Shown piece by piece: positions 51,377 through 59,551 of a stretch of 64,000 nt of DNA. Positions within the stretch are counted from its first letter, which is position 1. Each line of letters opens with the position of its first letter. A model generated the notes under the pieces. It did not search any database. It saw only the letters and a list, made by a program, of their open reading frames with translations, and was not told where the DNA came from. Position numbers and translations under genes: made by a program. Source of the DNA: Planomonospora sp. ID82291. Its GTDB lineage: Bacteria; Actinomycetota; Actinomycetes; Streptosporangiales; Streptosporangiaceae. The stretch is taken from contig NZ_JABTEX010000005.1 in the NCBI RefSeq assembly GCF_015711645.1, forward strand, positions 186,001-250,000, read 5' to 3'.

Positions 51377-51547
51377 ATGCGCATCCGCCTCGACGGCACC
51401 CACGCCGAGATCACCTACAGCATGTTCCGCCTCCGCGAGATCTTCACCGTGACCTCGGTCTCGCGGGCCTACCCCGACCGCACCCGCCCCCGGAACTACC
51501 GGGTCTTCGTCAACATCATCCCGCGCGAGATCAGAGGCGCGCGATGA
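51377..51547 (+). CDS. Small basic protein (56 aa), element 1 operon
   Basis: This protein (MRIRLDGTHAEITYSMFRLREIFTVTSVSRAYPD) is basic and beta-rich, without cysteines. GAAGGA precedes the ATG. Its stop overlaps the start of the next tiny gene (ATGA). I do not recognise the family, but the operon position, ribosome site and coupling support coding. Confidence 0.7.
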   Translation: MRIRLDGTHAEITYSMFRLREIFTVTSVSRAYPDRTRPRNYRVFVNIIPREIRGAR

Positions 51548-51666
51548 CCGAACTCCTCCCGGTGGTCCGCTGCCGCTGCGGCACCTGCAACGGGACCGGT
51601 GTCACCGGAGACGGCGAGACCTGCCCCGACTGCCACGGGACCGGAATCGACGACCACGGCGCATAG
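51544..51666 (+). CDS. Tiny DnaJ-type CXXCXGXG zinc-module protein (40 aa)
   Basis: This 40-residue protein has two CXXCXGXG-type motifs, CGTCNGTG and CPDCHGTG, which bind one zinc in DnaJ central domains. It is coupled to the preceding 56-aa gene by a 4-bp overlap, and 97 bp separate it from the initiator gene. Such stand-alone zinc modules recur in actinomycete AICEs. Their role is unknown to me. Binding of zinc is inferred from the motif. Confidence 0.75.
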   Translation: MTELLPVVRCRCGTCNGTGVTGDGETCPDCHGTGIDDHGA

Positions 51667-51763
51667 CCGTGAGCGCCCCCCGCCTGGCCGCACAACCGCC
51701 AAGTTCCGCGCCAGGCCGGGGGCCATCCCTCACAGATCACCTCTGGATAGGACGGAACCCATC

Positions 51764-53143
51764 TTGCCCCACCCGCACGCCGTAGCCGGGATGGTCTCCC
51801 GGCTCAACGATCCCCACTATGCCCGCTGGGCCTCCCAGGTCCGCGCTACGGGCGGCTGCCGACAGCCGATCCACCTGCGCGGCAAGGTCGACCACATCGA
51901 CCCGGCCACAGGTGAGCTGCTCCACCGCTACAGCACCCGCGCCGAACCGGGCGGCGTGCTCCGTGTCCCGTGCAAGACCCGGCGGGCCTCGCGCTGCCCG
52001 GCCTGCGCCGAGGTCTACCGCGCCGACACCTACCAACTGATCCGTGCGGGCCTGGCCGGCGGCAAGGGCGTCCCGGAGACCGTGACCGGCCACCCGTGCC
52101 TGTTCGTCACTCTCACCGCCCCGTCCTTCGGTGTCGTCCACACCCGCAGGGAGAAGAACGGGAAGGTCCTGCCCTGCCACGCCCGCCGCGACGCCGCCAC
52201 CTGCCCGCACGGGCGGGTCATGTCCTGCACCGCCCGCCACGGCTCCGAAGAGACCTGCCTCGGCGAACCGCTCTGCCCCGACTGCTACGACTACGCGGGC
52301 AGCGTGCTGTTCAACGCCCTGTCCCCGGAGCTGTGGCGGCGCTTCACTCTGGCCCTGCGCCGCCGCCTGGCCAAGACCGCGGGCCTGACCCAGCGGGAGC
52401 TACGCGAGCAAGTGACGGTGTCCTTCGCCAAGGTCGCCGAGTACCAGCGGCGCGGCGTCGTGCACTTCCACGCCGTCATCCGCCTCGACGGCCCCGACGG
52501 ACCCACCGCCTCGCCTCCGTCCTGGGCGACCGCCGACGCCCTGGCGGACGCCGTACGGCATGCCGTCTCGGCCGTGGCCGTCACCGCCCCGGCCGCCGAG
52601 GGTGAACCGGCGCGGGTGCTGCGCTGGGGCACTCAGCTCGACGTCCGCCCGATCACGATGGGTGGGGAGCTGACCGATCAGGCGGTGGCCGGCTACATCG
52701 CCAAGTACGCCACCAAGGCCGCCGAGTGCGTCGGCACCCTCGACCGGCGCGTGAGCCCGCTCGACGACCTGGACGCGCTGCCGCTGCGGGAGCACGCCCG
52801 GCGGCTCATCGCCGAGTGCTTCCGCCTGGGCGCCCTCGACGGCCTGGCCGAGCTACGGCTGACCCAGTGGGCGCACATGCTGGGCTTCCGCGGCCATTTC
52901 TCCACCAAGTCCCGCCGCTACTCCACCACCTTCGGTGCGATCCGCGAGGAACGCGCCGAGCACATGCGGGCCGAAGCCGTCAGCACCGGGCGGCTTCCCC
53001 TCTTCGAGGAGGACACCGTCCTCGTCATCGCCGAATGGGAGTACGCCGGACAGGGCTACTCGCTCGGTGACGCTCTCCTCGCCGCCGCGCTGACCGGCGT
53101 CCCCCTGGCCGGTGTCGCCCTGGCTGATCCCGGAGGCCGGTGA
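51764..53143 (+). CDS. RepSA-like rolling-circle replication initiator
   Basis: This 459-residue initiator probably nicks and starts rolling-circle replication of the excised element. A CXXC pair in RCPACAEVYRADTY is followed by histidine/cysteine-rich CHARRDAATCPHGRVMSC and CPDCYDY zinc-like motifs. The HUH motif is RGVVHFHAVIRLDG, and the Tyr/Lys helix is VAGYIAKYATKAAE. The TTG at 51764 follows AGGACGGAA. An ATG at 51791 (MVSRLND) is the other likely start. It is followed with a 4-bp overlap by the excisionase gene. Confidence 0.88.
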   Translation: MPHPHAVAGMVSRLNDPHYARWASQVRATGGCRQPIHLRGKVDHIDPATGELLHRYSTRAEPGGVLRVPCKTRRASRCPACAEVYRADTYQLIRAGLAGGKGVPETVTGHPCLFVTLTAPSFGVVHTRREKNGKVLPCHARRDAATCPHGRVMSCTARHGSEETCLGEPLCPDCYDYAGSVLFNALSPELWRRFTLALRRRLAKTAGLTQRELREQVTVSFAKVAEYQRRGVVHFHAVIRLDGPDGPTASPPSWATADALADAVRHAVSAVAVTAPAAEGEPARVLRWGTQLDVRPITMGGELTDQAVAGYIAKYATKAAECVGTLDRRVSPLDDLDALPLREHARRLIAECFRLGALDGLAELRLTQWAHMLGFRGHFSTKSRRYSTTFGAIREERAEHMRAEAVSTGRLPLFEEDTVLVIAEWEYAGQGYSLGDALLAAALTGVPLAGVALADPGGR

Positions 53144-53319
53144 TGAAGACGATGAACCGGCTCTGGACGGTGGAGGAGGTCGCCGAGTACCTCGGCGTGC
53201 CGGTCGGGACCCTCTACCAGTGGCGCTGCAAGCGGATCGGCCCGCCCGGCCGCCGGATCGGCAAGTACCTGCGTTACCTCCCCGAGGACGTGTACGCCTG
53301 GGTCCGGGAGCAGACATGA
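53143..53319 (+). CDS. xis: Excisionase-like MerR/Xis-type helix-turn-helix protein (58 aa)
   Basis: This 58-residue protein has the small winged-helix shape of AICE excisionases: RLWTVEEVAEYLGVPVGTLYQWR for the HTH, RRIGKYLRYLPEDVYAWV for the wing. Its ATG overlaps the initiator stop, and its TGA overlaps the integrase ATG. Together with the integrase it should drive excision. Confidence 0.92.
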   Translation: MKTMNRLWTVEEVAEYLGVPVGTLYQWRCKRIGPPGRRIGKYLRYLPEDVYAWVREQT

Positions 53320-54512
53320 CCGTCTACGACCGGTGGCACAAGTCCCGCCCCGAACCCGGAGAGGCGAAGTGCTCCGAGCACAAGCGCGTGCCGACCGCCA
53401 AGCACGGCCAGGGAGCACGCTGGCAGGTCCGCTACCGCGACGAGAAGGGTCAGCAGCTCAAGCGCAACTTCGAGCGGAAGGCCGACGCCGACCGCTTCGA
53501 CGTGACGCGCCGGGCCGACGAGCCGCGCGGCGAGTGGATCGACCCCAAGCTCGGGCAGACCAGGTTCCAGGTGTACGCGCAGACGTGGATGGCGTCGCGG
53601 CTGCACAAGCCCGGGACCGCGATGACCTACGCCGGGCACCTGAAGAACCACATCAATCCGGTCTTCGGCCTGGTCCCGCTGATCTCCATACGGCCCACCG
53701 CCGTGCAGCGGTGGGTGAAGGACCTCCACGTGAAGGGCCTGGCGCCGCGTACGGTCGAGACCGTCTATGTGATCTTCTCCAGCATCATGCGCGGGGCCGT
53801 ACGGGACGGCATGATCCGCCGTTCCCCCTGCGTCGACATCCGCTTGCCGGAGCCGGACAAGACCACGATCCGGCTCCTGTCCCCCGCCGAGGTGATCGCG
53901 CTCTATCGGGCCATGCGGCCCGAGTACGCGCCGCTGGTCCTCCTGGGGGCCGCGGCCGGTCTCCGGCAGGGTGAGGCCCTCGGCCTGGCCGTCGACCGGA
54001 TCGACTTCGCCGAGGGCATGCTGACGGTGGACCAGCAGGTCGTGGTGATCGACCGGCGTCCGGTGCTGGCCCCGCCGAAGACGCGGGCCTCCGTCCGCGA
54101 CGTCCCGGTGCCGGCCGTTCTCGCCGACGCGCTGGCCGAGCACATCGACCGGTGCGAACCCGAGGACGTGCTGTTCCGGACGACGCGCGGCAATCTGATC
54201 CGGCGCGACTACTTCAACGCCGACGTCCTGCGGCCCGCGATCCTCGCGGCCGGGGTGCCGGCGGACATGACGTTCCACGATCTGCGGCACACCTTCGCCA
54301 GCACGGCGCTGGCCGAGGGCGTGCCGATCTCCGAGGTGTCCAGGTGGCTCGGGCACGAGTCCATCACGACGACCGTGGACCTGTACGGGCATCTGGTCCC
54401 GGAGGCCTCCGAGCGGGCGCGGACGGCGCTGGACAACGCGTTCGCCTCGGCGCTCGGGTCCGCCGGATGTGCCTCCGATGTGCCCTCTCAGGGTTTCGAT
54501 CTTCCCGGGTGA
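53316..54512 (+). CDS. int: Tyrosine-family site-specific integrase
   Basis: This 398-residue recombinase has an N-terminal arm-binding region (GARWQVRYRDEKGQ), a core-binding SAM-like domain (TFxVYAQTWM... AMTYAGHLKNHINPVFG) and a C-terminal catalytic domain. The catalytic Arg is in GLRQGEAL (about 217), His and Arg are in HDLRHTF (about 321-325), the late His is in WLGHESITTT and the Tyr in DLYGHL (about 356). It ends 30 bp before the att repeat at 54543, as expected of the enzyme that inserted element 1 at the rnpB 3' end. Confidence 0.95.
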   Translation: MTVYDRWHKSRPEPGEAKCSEHKRVPTAKHGQGARWQVRYRDEKGQQLKRNFERKADADRFDVTRRADEPRGEWIDPKLGQTRFQVYAQTWMASRLHKPGTAMTYAGHLKNHINPVFGLVPLISIRPTAVQRWVKDLHVKGLAPRTVETVYVIFSSIMRGAVRDGMIRRSPCVDIRLPEPDKTTIRLLSPAEVIALYRAMRPEYAPLVLLGAAAGLRQGEALGLAVDRIDFAEGMLTVDQQVVVIDRRPVLAPPKTRASVRDVPVPAVLADALAEHIDRCEPEDVLFRTTRGNLIRRDYFNADVLRPAILAAGVPADMTFHDLRHTFASTALAEGVPISEVSRWLGHESITTTVDLYGHLVPEASERARTALDNAFASALGSAGCASDVPSQGFDLPG

Positions 54513-54542
54513 GGGTTCCGCCGCAGGTCGGGGGCGGGTGGG

Positions 54543-54572
54543 GCGGACGAGTCGGCCTGTAGGCCGGGTTCT
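54543..54572. repeat. Shared att copy (right end of element 1, left end of element 2)
   Basis: This 30-bp sequence is identical to 36028-36057. The minus strand reads as the RNase P RNA 3' terminus. The sequence to its right does not continue as the RNase P RNA gene, which implies a second element inserted at the same site. Confidence 0.8.
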
Positions 54573-54706
54573 GCCACCTGCGAGTTTGTGACCTGCAGCG
54601 ACTCCCCCGGCATACGCTCTGACCAGGCATTTCATCGGTCAACATTAGTGATCGTTAGTCGCCCCTGGCCGGTGTCGTCCGGAACAGAGACGGAACAGAC
54701 CTCGAT

Positions 54707-54937
54707 CTACTTCGCGCCGCGGGGCTTGGCCTCGATCCCGTGTTCCCGGGCAAGGCGTCGCACGTACGCATCTGTGAACGGTGAGTGCTTCACGACGTCG
54801 GTCGGTCTCTGGCCGGCCTTGAGTGCGGCGACCACGTCAGCGATCACGGCTGTGCGGGATTTCTCATGCTCTGCTTCGGTCTCGCGGTATCGGCGTGTGC
54901 TCGCGTCTAGGGCGTCAAGCGGGTCATTCACTGTCAT
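54707..54937 (-). CDS. Small helix-turn-helix-like protein (76 aa), element 2
   Basis: This protein (MTVNDPLDALDASTRRYRETEAEHEKSR) has a charged helix followed by TAVIADVVAALKAGQRPTDVVKHSPFTDAYVRRLAREHG, a likely helix-turn-helix. The ATG at 54937 is preferred to starts up to 55072 because the sequence upstream overlaps repeated operator-like sites. It is the first gene after the att site and reads toward it. Similar small proteins sit near the integration end of actinomycete elements and phages. A regulator role is inferred. Confidence 0.72.
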   Translation of the reverse strand: MTVNDPLDALDASTRRYRETEAEHEKSRTAVIADVVAALKAGQRPTDVVKHSPFTDAYVRRLAREHGIEAKPRGAK

Positions 54938-54948
54938 ACGCAACACGG

Positions 54949-55012
54949 TATCGCAAGTCTCTTGCGCAATCCATGCTTGACCGCTAGCGTCTATCGCAAC
55001 AAAGGATCGCAA
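54949..55012. promoter_or_regulatory. Repeated TATCGCAA motif, probable operator region
   Basis: TATCGCAA occurs at 54949-54956 and 54992-54999, with GATCGCAA at 55005-55012 and an inverted TTGCG at 54962. They lie between the divergent 76-aa and DUF6907 genes. Binding by the 76-aa HTH protein is a reasonable guess. Confidence 0.5.
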
Positions 55013-55089
55013 CTCGATAGCGGGCATGCTCGACGTTCGAGCACCTGACCCGCCGCGGTCCTTCCTCCGCACGACGGAAGAAGACGCAC

Positions 55090-55776
55090 ATGTTCAACGG
55101 TTCGCGCCTCCTCGCCGAGGCTGCCACCCTCTCCGCCGACCAGCTCGACGGCATCGCCTGCGTCCGCTGCGGACGCGACGACACCCCCATGACCCCGGTC
55201 GGACGCGTCGACGGCTGCCAGGTGTTCGCCTGCGCCTCGTGCGCCACCACGCCGGAGCCGCCCGCGGCCGTCGACCTGCACGCCCTGCTCGACTCCCTCA
55301 CGCCCGCCCAGCTCAACGGCCGCGCCTGCATCACGTGCGGTGCCGCCGGCGAGATCCTGAAGCCGATTGGCAAGCTCCTCGACCGCGACGTGGTCGAGTG
55401 CGACGCCCACAAGTGGGAGCGGGACGGGGTCGAGAACCCGCCCACCTGGTTGACCGGCCCGTGCCCCGCGTGGTGCATCGCCCGGCACCACGCCATGGAC
55501 TGCCCCGAGGACCGCCAGCACTCCAGCGAGATCCTCGGCGTGGACCTGACGACCCACGACTTCGAGAACTGCGGGACGCAGGACAGCCCGGCCTTCCGGC
55601 CGGTCTCGGCGCGCGTCGACCTCATTCAGCACTACCGGGAGGCGGAGGCGCGGGTGTGCGTCGGCGTCGGGGACGACACCTCGTTCCGGCTGACGCTCGC
55701 CGAGGCGGAGCAGCACGCCCGCCACCTCCTGCGGATGGTCGCGCTGGCCCGCGGCCAGGTGTCCAGCCCCGAATAG
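55090..55776 (+). CDS. DUF6907-type zinc-ribbon protein (228 aa)
   Basis: This protein has two N-terminal CXXC pairs (IACVRCGRDDTPM and VFACASCATTPE), two more (GRACITCGAAGE), then the DUF6907 part with GPCPAWCIARHHAMDCPEDRQH and the helical SFRLTLAEAEQHARHLLRMVALA end. The cysteines suggest zinc ribbons. The ATG at 55090 begins before the first zinc pair. It is divergent from the 76-aa gene and followed after 78 bp by a DUF6907 paralogue. Confidence 0.78.
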   Translation: MFNGSRLLAEAATLSADQLDGIACVRCGRDDTPMTPVGRVDGCQVFACASCATTPEPPAAVDLHALLDSLTPAQLNGRACITCGAAGEILKPIGKLLDRDVVECDAHKWERDGVENPPTWLTGPCPAWCIARHHAMDCPEDRQHSSEILGVDLTTHDFENCGTQDSPAFRPVSARVDLIQHYREAEARVCVGVGDDTSFRLTLAEAEQHARHLLRMVALARGQVSSPE

Positions 55777-55854
55777 CAGTACGGCCCCGGGCCGGTGGTG
55801 ACACACCGGCCCGGGGCCTCGATCCCATCCCCTGCGTACACAGGAGACGAAACC

Positions 55855-56211
55855 GTGAGTGAGAACGTACAGCCCCCGATCCCCTGCCCGCCATGGTGCC
55901 GCTTGGATCACAGCAAGCACCGCGGCGGCCACTTCGCCGTCCTCGCCACCATCGGCGAGACGGCTCAGGTGGAGATCCTCCAGCCCATCCACAACGGCGT
56001 CCTGCAGGAGCCCGCGGCCCGTATCCGCTTCCGTGTCGACGGCCGCAACAGCGAGATGGAGATCCCGCCGGCCCTCGCGTGGGACCTGGCGAACTTCCTC
56101 CTCGCGATCGACTTCCGTCTGATCCAGGACATCGCCTCTGCTTTGCGCCTGCCGTACTACCTGACCGGAGAGCCCGCGTACGAGGTCGCCCCGAAGAAGG
56201 AGGAGGCGTGA
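55855..56211 (+). CDS. Second DUF6907-type protein (118 aa)
   Basis: This protein begins SENVQPPIPCPPWCRLDHSKHRGG, with the same CPxWC-H motif as the preceding gene's domain, and ends with IPPALAWDLANFLLAIDF, the paralogous helix. GTG at 55855 follows CAGGAGACG. Its stop overlaps the next GTG (DUF2637) by 4 bp, so it leads a coupled unit with spdB and ftsK genes of element 2. Function is unknown. Confidence 0.8.
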   Translation: MSENVQPPIPCPPWCRLDHSKHRGGHFAVLATIGETAQVEILQPIHNGVLQEPAARIRFRVDGRNSEMEIPPALAWDLANFLLAIDFRLIQDIASALRLPYYLTGEPAYEVAPKKEEA

Positions 56212-57176
56212 TCCGGGCTGTCACGACCGCTGTGGTCGTCCTGCTGGCCGCGGTCGCCGCGGTTGTCTCGTACCGGCACGCGTTCGAGGTGGTGACCGCG
56301 TACGGGGAGGCGGGGTTCACCGCCTACTTGGTGCCGCTCACGATCGACGGCGCGATCTTCGCGTCCTCGATGGTGATGCTCGACTGTGCGCGCCGCGGGC
56401 TCCCGGTTCCGCCGCTCGCCCGCTGGACGCTCGGCCTCGGCATCCTCGCCACGCTCGCCGCGAACGTCGCCCACGGGTGGGCGCACGGGCCGGTCGGGGC
56501 GATCGTCGCCGCGTGGCCGGCCGTCGCCCTGGTGCTCTCGTACGAGCTGTTGATGGGGCTGATCCGTCGCGGGGCAACCGTGGGCGTCAGCCCCATGGTT
56601 GCCGAGGACGCCTCAACCACTCGCGTTACGCGAGGGGTTGCCGAGGCGGTAGCCGTACCCGCGGAGAGTGTCACGGGTGACACCGTCGACTCCGCCGGGA
56701 TCACCGAGGGCACGGAGCCGGGTACGGCTCCCGCCGAGATCACCCCGGCGGAGCCGGTCGCCGTACCCGCCGAACCTGAGCCGGACCCCGCCGCAGAACG
56801 CGCGGTCGCCGACCTGGCCGCGTTCCGCCGACGCGTCCACGACCTTCTACCCCCGCCTGCACCTCTCGGAGGGTTCGCGCCTGACCCCGTACCCGGTCCT
56901 GTACCCGGGCAGCTCATCCGGCCTCACGCGGTACTCGCCGAGAACGGCGGACCACGCCGTTTCGAGGTGAGAGAGACGCTGCCCATCGAGGACATCACCC
57001 CCGTACCCGACCCTGTACCTGAGGTTCCCGCGCTGCACCTGGACGCGGCCCGCGTGTTCGCCGACGACGTCGCCGCGGGCACGGTACCGAGTCTGCGGCA
57101 GATCAAGACCACGCTCCGGATCGGGCAGCCGAAGGCCAAGCAGGTACAGGCGTACCTCGCGGGGGTGACCGCATGA
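56208..57176 (+). CDS. SpdB-like DUF2637 protein with long acidic/proline-rich tail
   Basis: This 322-residue protein has four hydrophobic segments (VVVLLAAVAAVVSYR, LVPLTIDGAIFASSMVMLD, LGLGILATLAANVAHGW, IVAAWPAVALVLSYELLMG), the DUF2637 pattern. A disordered tail with Val-Pro repeats and a C-terminal HTH-like end (GTVPSLRQIKTTLRIGQPKAKQVQAYLA) follow. It overlaps both neighbours by 4 bp. It uses the GTA valine codon often, unusual in this genome, and the tail contains many GTAC sites. It probably acts in DNA spread with the FtsK protein. Confidence 0.85.
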   Translation: MIRAVTTAVVVLLAAVAAVVSYRHAFEVVTAYGEAGFTAYLVPLTIDGAIFASSMVMLDCARRGLPVPPLARWTLGLGILATLAANVAHGWAHGPVGAIVAAWPAVALVLSYELLMGLIRRGATVGVSPMVAEDASTTRVTRGVAEAVAVPAESVTGDTVDSAGITEGTEPGTAPAEITPAEPVAVPAEPEPDPAAERAVADLAAFRRRVHDLLPPPAPLGGFAPDPVPGPVPGQLIRPHAVLAENGGPRRFEVRETLPIEDITPVPDPVPEVPALHLDAARVFADDVAAGTVPSLRQIKTTLRIGQPKAKQVQAYLAGVTA

Positions 57177-58990
57177 CCGCCGTTCACGAGACGCCCGAGG
57201 TGTTCGTCCGACCGGAGACGCCCCGCGAGTTCTGGACGCGTCCCCGCCGTACCCGGGTACCGGTCCGCCGGATCGTGCGCGCGGTGCGTCAGGGCCAGTA
57301 CGGGCGCCGCACGGTCCGCTTCACCTACCGGGCCGCAACCGTTCCCTTCAGCGGAACGGCTCGACTCGGCCGCGCCTACTGGCGCTGGGTGACCGCCGCG
57401 GACTACCGGGGAGCCGACGACTACAAGTTCGTGGAGCGAGTCCGTACCCGCCGGCGCCGCACCGCGTGGCTCGTCGGCACCGGCTACGTCGTCTCCTCGG
57501 CGGTCTCCGCCTACACGGTCGGCGGGTCCGCGGCTCTGCTGGCCGCGGGTGCGGTCGTCGCGTCCGGCAGCGCGGTCGAGGTCGGCAAGCGCATCAAGGA
57601 CCGGCCGACGCCGTTCAAGCTGCCCGGCATGGGCAAGGGGCGGACGCCGGCGGAGAACCTCGTCGTCAAGGCGGCGATCGACGCGAAGCTGGGACGCGCC
57701 GACGGCATGAAGCTCGCGGCGCCGGTCCTCACCGAGGCCGGCGGATGGTCGACCGTGCTGCAGCTCCCGCCCGGCCAGAAGGCGCGGAAGTGTCTCGGCC
57801 TCGAAGGGGACTTCGCGTCCGCGCTCGGCGTCGGGGAGAGCCAAGTCGTCTTCGAACTCGTACCTGAGCACGCCGGGCAACTGGTCATCTTCGTAGCCAA
57901 GAGCGACCCGTTCCTGAAGGTGTACCGGTCGCCGCTGCTCGGCCGTACCGAGCCCGTCGACTTCTGGCGGGGCGTCCCTGCTGGAATCAACGGGCGTGGC
58001 AGGGAGGAGCGGCTCCGCCTGGTCGACGCGTCCCTGTTGGTCGCCGGCGAACCGCGGGCAGGCAAGTCCGCCGCAGTGAACGGCATCATCGGCACGGCCG
58101 CCCTGGCGGTCACCCCTCGAATCCATCTCTGGGACGGTAAGGGCGCCGGCGATCACCGTCCATGGCGGAAGATCGCCCACACCGCGGAGAAGCGCAACGC
58201 CAAGGGGCTGCTCGCGCACCTGCATCAGATGCAGGCCCAGATGGAGCGCGTGTTCGATCTGCTGGACGAGAACGGCGGCAGCACGAAGCTGACGCCCGAG
58301 CTCTGCCGCAAGCTCGGCATCGACGTCGAACTGACCATCGTGGACGAAACAAGATATTACGTGTCCTCGCCGTGGGGAGACGAGATCGTCGAGGCCATGG
58401 TGGACATCGCGTCCCGCGGCCCGGCCGCCGGTGTCCTGCTGGTGCTCGCCACCCAGCGCATGACCACGGACGCGATCCCCGGCCCCCTCAAGGGCGTCTG
58501 CTCCCTGCGGTGGGCGATGCGCTGCCCGGACACGACGGCGTCCAACGCCGTGTTGGGCCAGGGCGCCGCCGGCGCGGGCTACAACGCGAGCGAGATCCCG
58601 CGGAGCCACCGGGGCGTCGGCATCCTCGACGCGGACGGCAGCGACCCCGTGAAGGTGCGGTCGTACTTTCTCGATGACGCTGGGACGGACCTGCAGGAGG
58701 TCGCCGAGGCGGCCTACGCGCTTCGGGCCGCGGCCGGCACCCTGCCCACCGCGGCGGCCTCGGCGGAGCCGGAGGCGGACCCGGTCGAGCTGGTGCTGAC
58801 CGCGTTCGGCGAGGCCGACCGGCTCCACACCGTCGACCTGGTCGAGGCCCTCGGCGACGGATGGACCGCGGCCCGCCTCGCCGAGGTGCTCAAGCCGTAC
58901 GGGATCACGCCCGGAGACGTGAAGATCGACGGCCGGAACCGCAACGGGTACCGCCGCGCGGACCTGGAAGCGGTCTTCACCCCCGCCTGA
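57173..58990 (+). CDS. FtsK/SpoIIIE-type DNA translocase of element 2
   Basis: This 605-residue DNA translocase starts with a basic leader, two hydrophobic segments (about residues 97-145), and a RecA-like domain. Walker A is AGEPRAGKSAA (about residue 289), followed by LWDGKGAGDHRPW, Walker B is ELTIVDETRYY (about 383), and SLRWAMRCPDTTASNAVLGQG follows. The C-terminal winged-helix part (DPVELVLTAFGEADRLHTVDLVEAL) would read DNA. It is longer than the element 1 translocase and not close to it, so the two elements have separate origins. Confidence 0.92.
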   Translation: MTAVHETPEVFVRPETPREFWTRPRRTRVPVRRIVRAVRQGQYGRRTVRFTYRAATVPFSGTARLGRAYWRWVTAADYRGADDYKFVERVRTRRRRTAWLVGTGYVVSSAVSAYTVGGSAALLAAGAVVASGSAVEVGKRIKDRPTPFKLPGMGKGRTPAENLVVKAAIDAKLGRADGMKLAAPVLTEAGGWSTVLQLPPGQKARKCLGLEGDFASALGVGESQVVFELVPEHAGQLVIFVAKSDPFLKVYRSPLLGRTEPVDFWRGVPAGINGRGREERLRLVDASLLVAGEPRAGKSAAVNGIIGTAALAVTPRIHLWDGKGAGDHRPWRKIAHTAEKRNAKGLLAHLHQMQAQMERVFDLLDENGGSTKLTPELCRKLGIDVELTIVDETRYYVSSPWGDEIVEAMVDIASRGPAAGVLLVLATQRMTTDAIPGPLKGVCSLRWAMRCPDTTASNAVLGQGAAGAGYNASEIPRSHRGVGILDADGSDPVKVRSYFLDDAGTDLQEVAEAAYALRAAAGTLPTAAASAEPEADPVELVLTAFGEADRLHTVDLVEALGDGWTAARLAEVLKPYGITPGDVKIDGRNRNGYRRADLEAVFTPA

Positions 58991-58994
58991 CCCC

Positions 58995-59076
58995 GGGTCT
59001 ACCGAGGCCCTACCGCCGAAACAGGGTCTACCGCCGGTCTACCGCCCCTGAGCTGGGAGGTCGACCCGGTAGACCC
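58995..59076. repeat. GGTCTACCG iteron-like repeats with an inverted copy
   Basis: Copies of GGTCTACCG lie at 58996, 59025 and 59036 (plus a partial CCTACCG at 59008), and CGGTAGACCC at 59067-59076 is inverted. CTACCG half-sites recur at 59863 near the GntR gene. They may be operators, a replication origin or a transfer locus. This is the 147-bp gap after the FtsK gene. Confidence 0.55.
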
Positions 59077-59137
59077 TCCCGGGCATCCCCTCTTTTACCC
59101 CTCTCCCGGGCCTGTAGGCCAGGAAGGAGCACCCCTC

Positions 59138-59317
59138 ATGGAACTGCTACTCGTCGCACTGACTGCGCTCGCCGTGTACGTGATGTGGGACCGGCGCCGA
59201 CACCCGCTCAAGCGCTGCCGGCCCTGTCGCGGCACCGGCCGGAAGACCTCCGGATGGAACCGGGAGGCGTACGGCGTCTGCCGACGCTGCGGAGGCAAGG
59301 GCGAGCTCCGCCGGTAA
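59138..59317 (+). CDS. Tiny membrane-tethered zinc-module protein (59 aa)
   Basis: This protein starts with a hydrophobic helix (MELLLVALTALAVYVMW) followed by a basic stretch and two Cys motifs, CRPCRGTG and CRRCGGKG, resembling the CXXCXGXG modules of DnaJ. AGGAAGGAG precedes the ATG. It follows the FtsK operon of element 2. A similar zinc module occurs in element 1 (51544-51666). Function is unknown. Confidence 0.75.
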   Translation: MELLLVALTALAVYVMWDRRRHPLKRCRPCRGTGRKTSGWNREAYGVCRRCGGKGELRR

Positions 59318-59379
59318 GGCACCCAAGGGGTACGCGTTCCCCGCGTATCCCTTGAAGGGTCTTCATACTGTGAACCCCC

Positions 59380-59509
59380 CCGAAGGGTGTCGGCGGTGTC
59401 GACACCCTTCGGTTTGCGCCGGACATGCTGTCCGCCGCAACCGCCGCGGGGGACACGCCGTCCCCCGCGAAGGGCGCAAATGCCCTTTTTCCCAGATCCG
59501 GGAAAAAGC
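59380..59509. terminator. Cluster of hairpins between element 2 units
   Basis: A 13-bp perfect stem (59380-59392 with 59400-59412), a 10-bp stem CGCGGGGGAC/GTCCCCCGCG (59445-59469), AAGGGC-N6-GCCCTT with a T run (59470-59490) and CTTTTTCCC/GGGAAAAAG (59485-59509) follow one another. They should stop transcription in both directions ahead of the GntR gene. There is no gene in this gap. Confidence 0.7.
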
Positions 59510-59551
59510 TGTGACCAGGCTTTTTGCCAGCTCCGACAAGAACTCTGGGCG

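Larger units (their letters stand above)
36028..54572. mobile_element. Integrated AICE (element 1), about 18.5 kb, in the rnpB 3' end
   Basis: A 30-bp exact direct repeat (36028-36057 and 54543-54572) bounds this element, and about 40 bp to the left of each copy is also similar. On the minus strand the repeat reads as the 3' terminus of bacterial RNase P RNA (AGAACCCGGC...CAGGCCGACTCG). The right end carries integrase, excisionase, a RepSA-like initiator, transfer genes and regulators, the normal AICE module. The left part is cargo of lower GC, including a nuclease-repeat protein, a KAP-type NTPase and an IS4 element. Boundaries are inferred from the repeat. Confidence 0.88.

Noticed and set aside
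54573-54706. The remainder of rnpB directly after the second att copy
   Set aside because: The bases after GGGTTCT do not continue as RNase P RNA, so no RNA gene is reported in the window.
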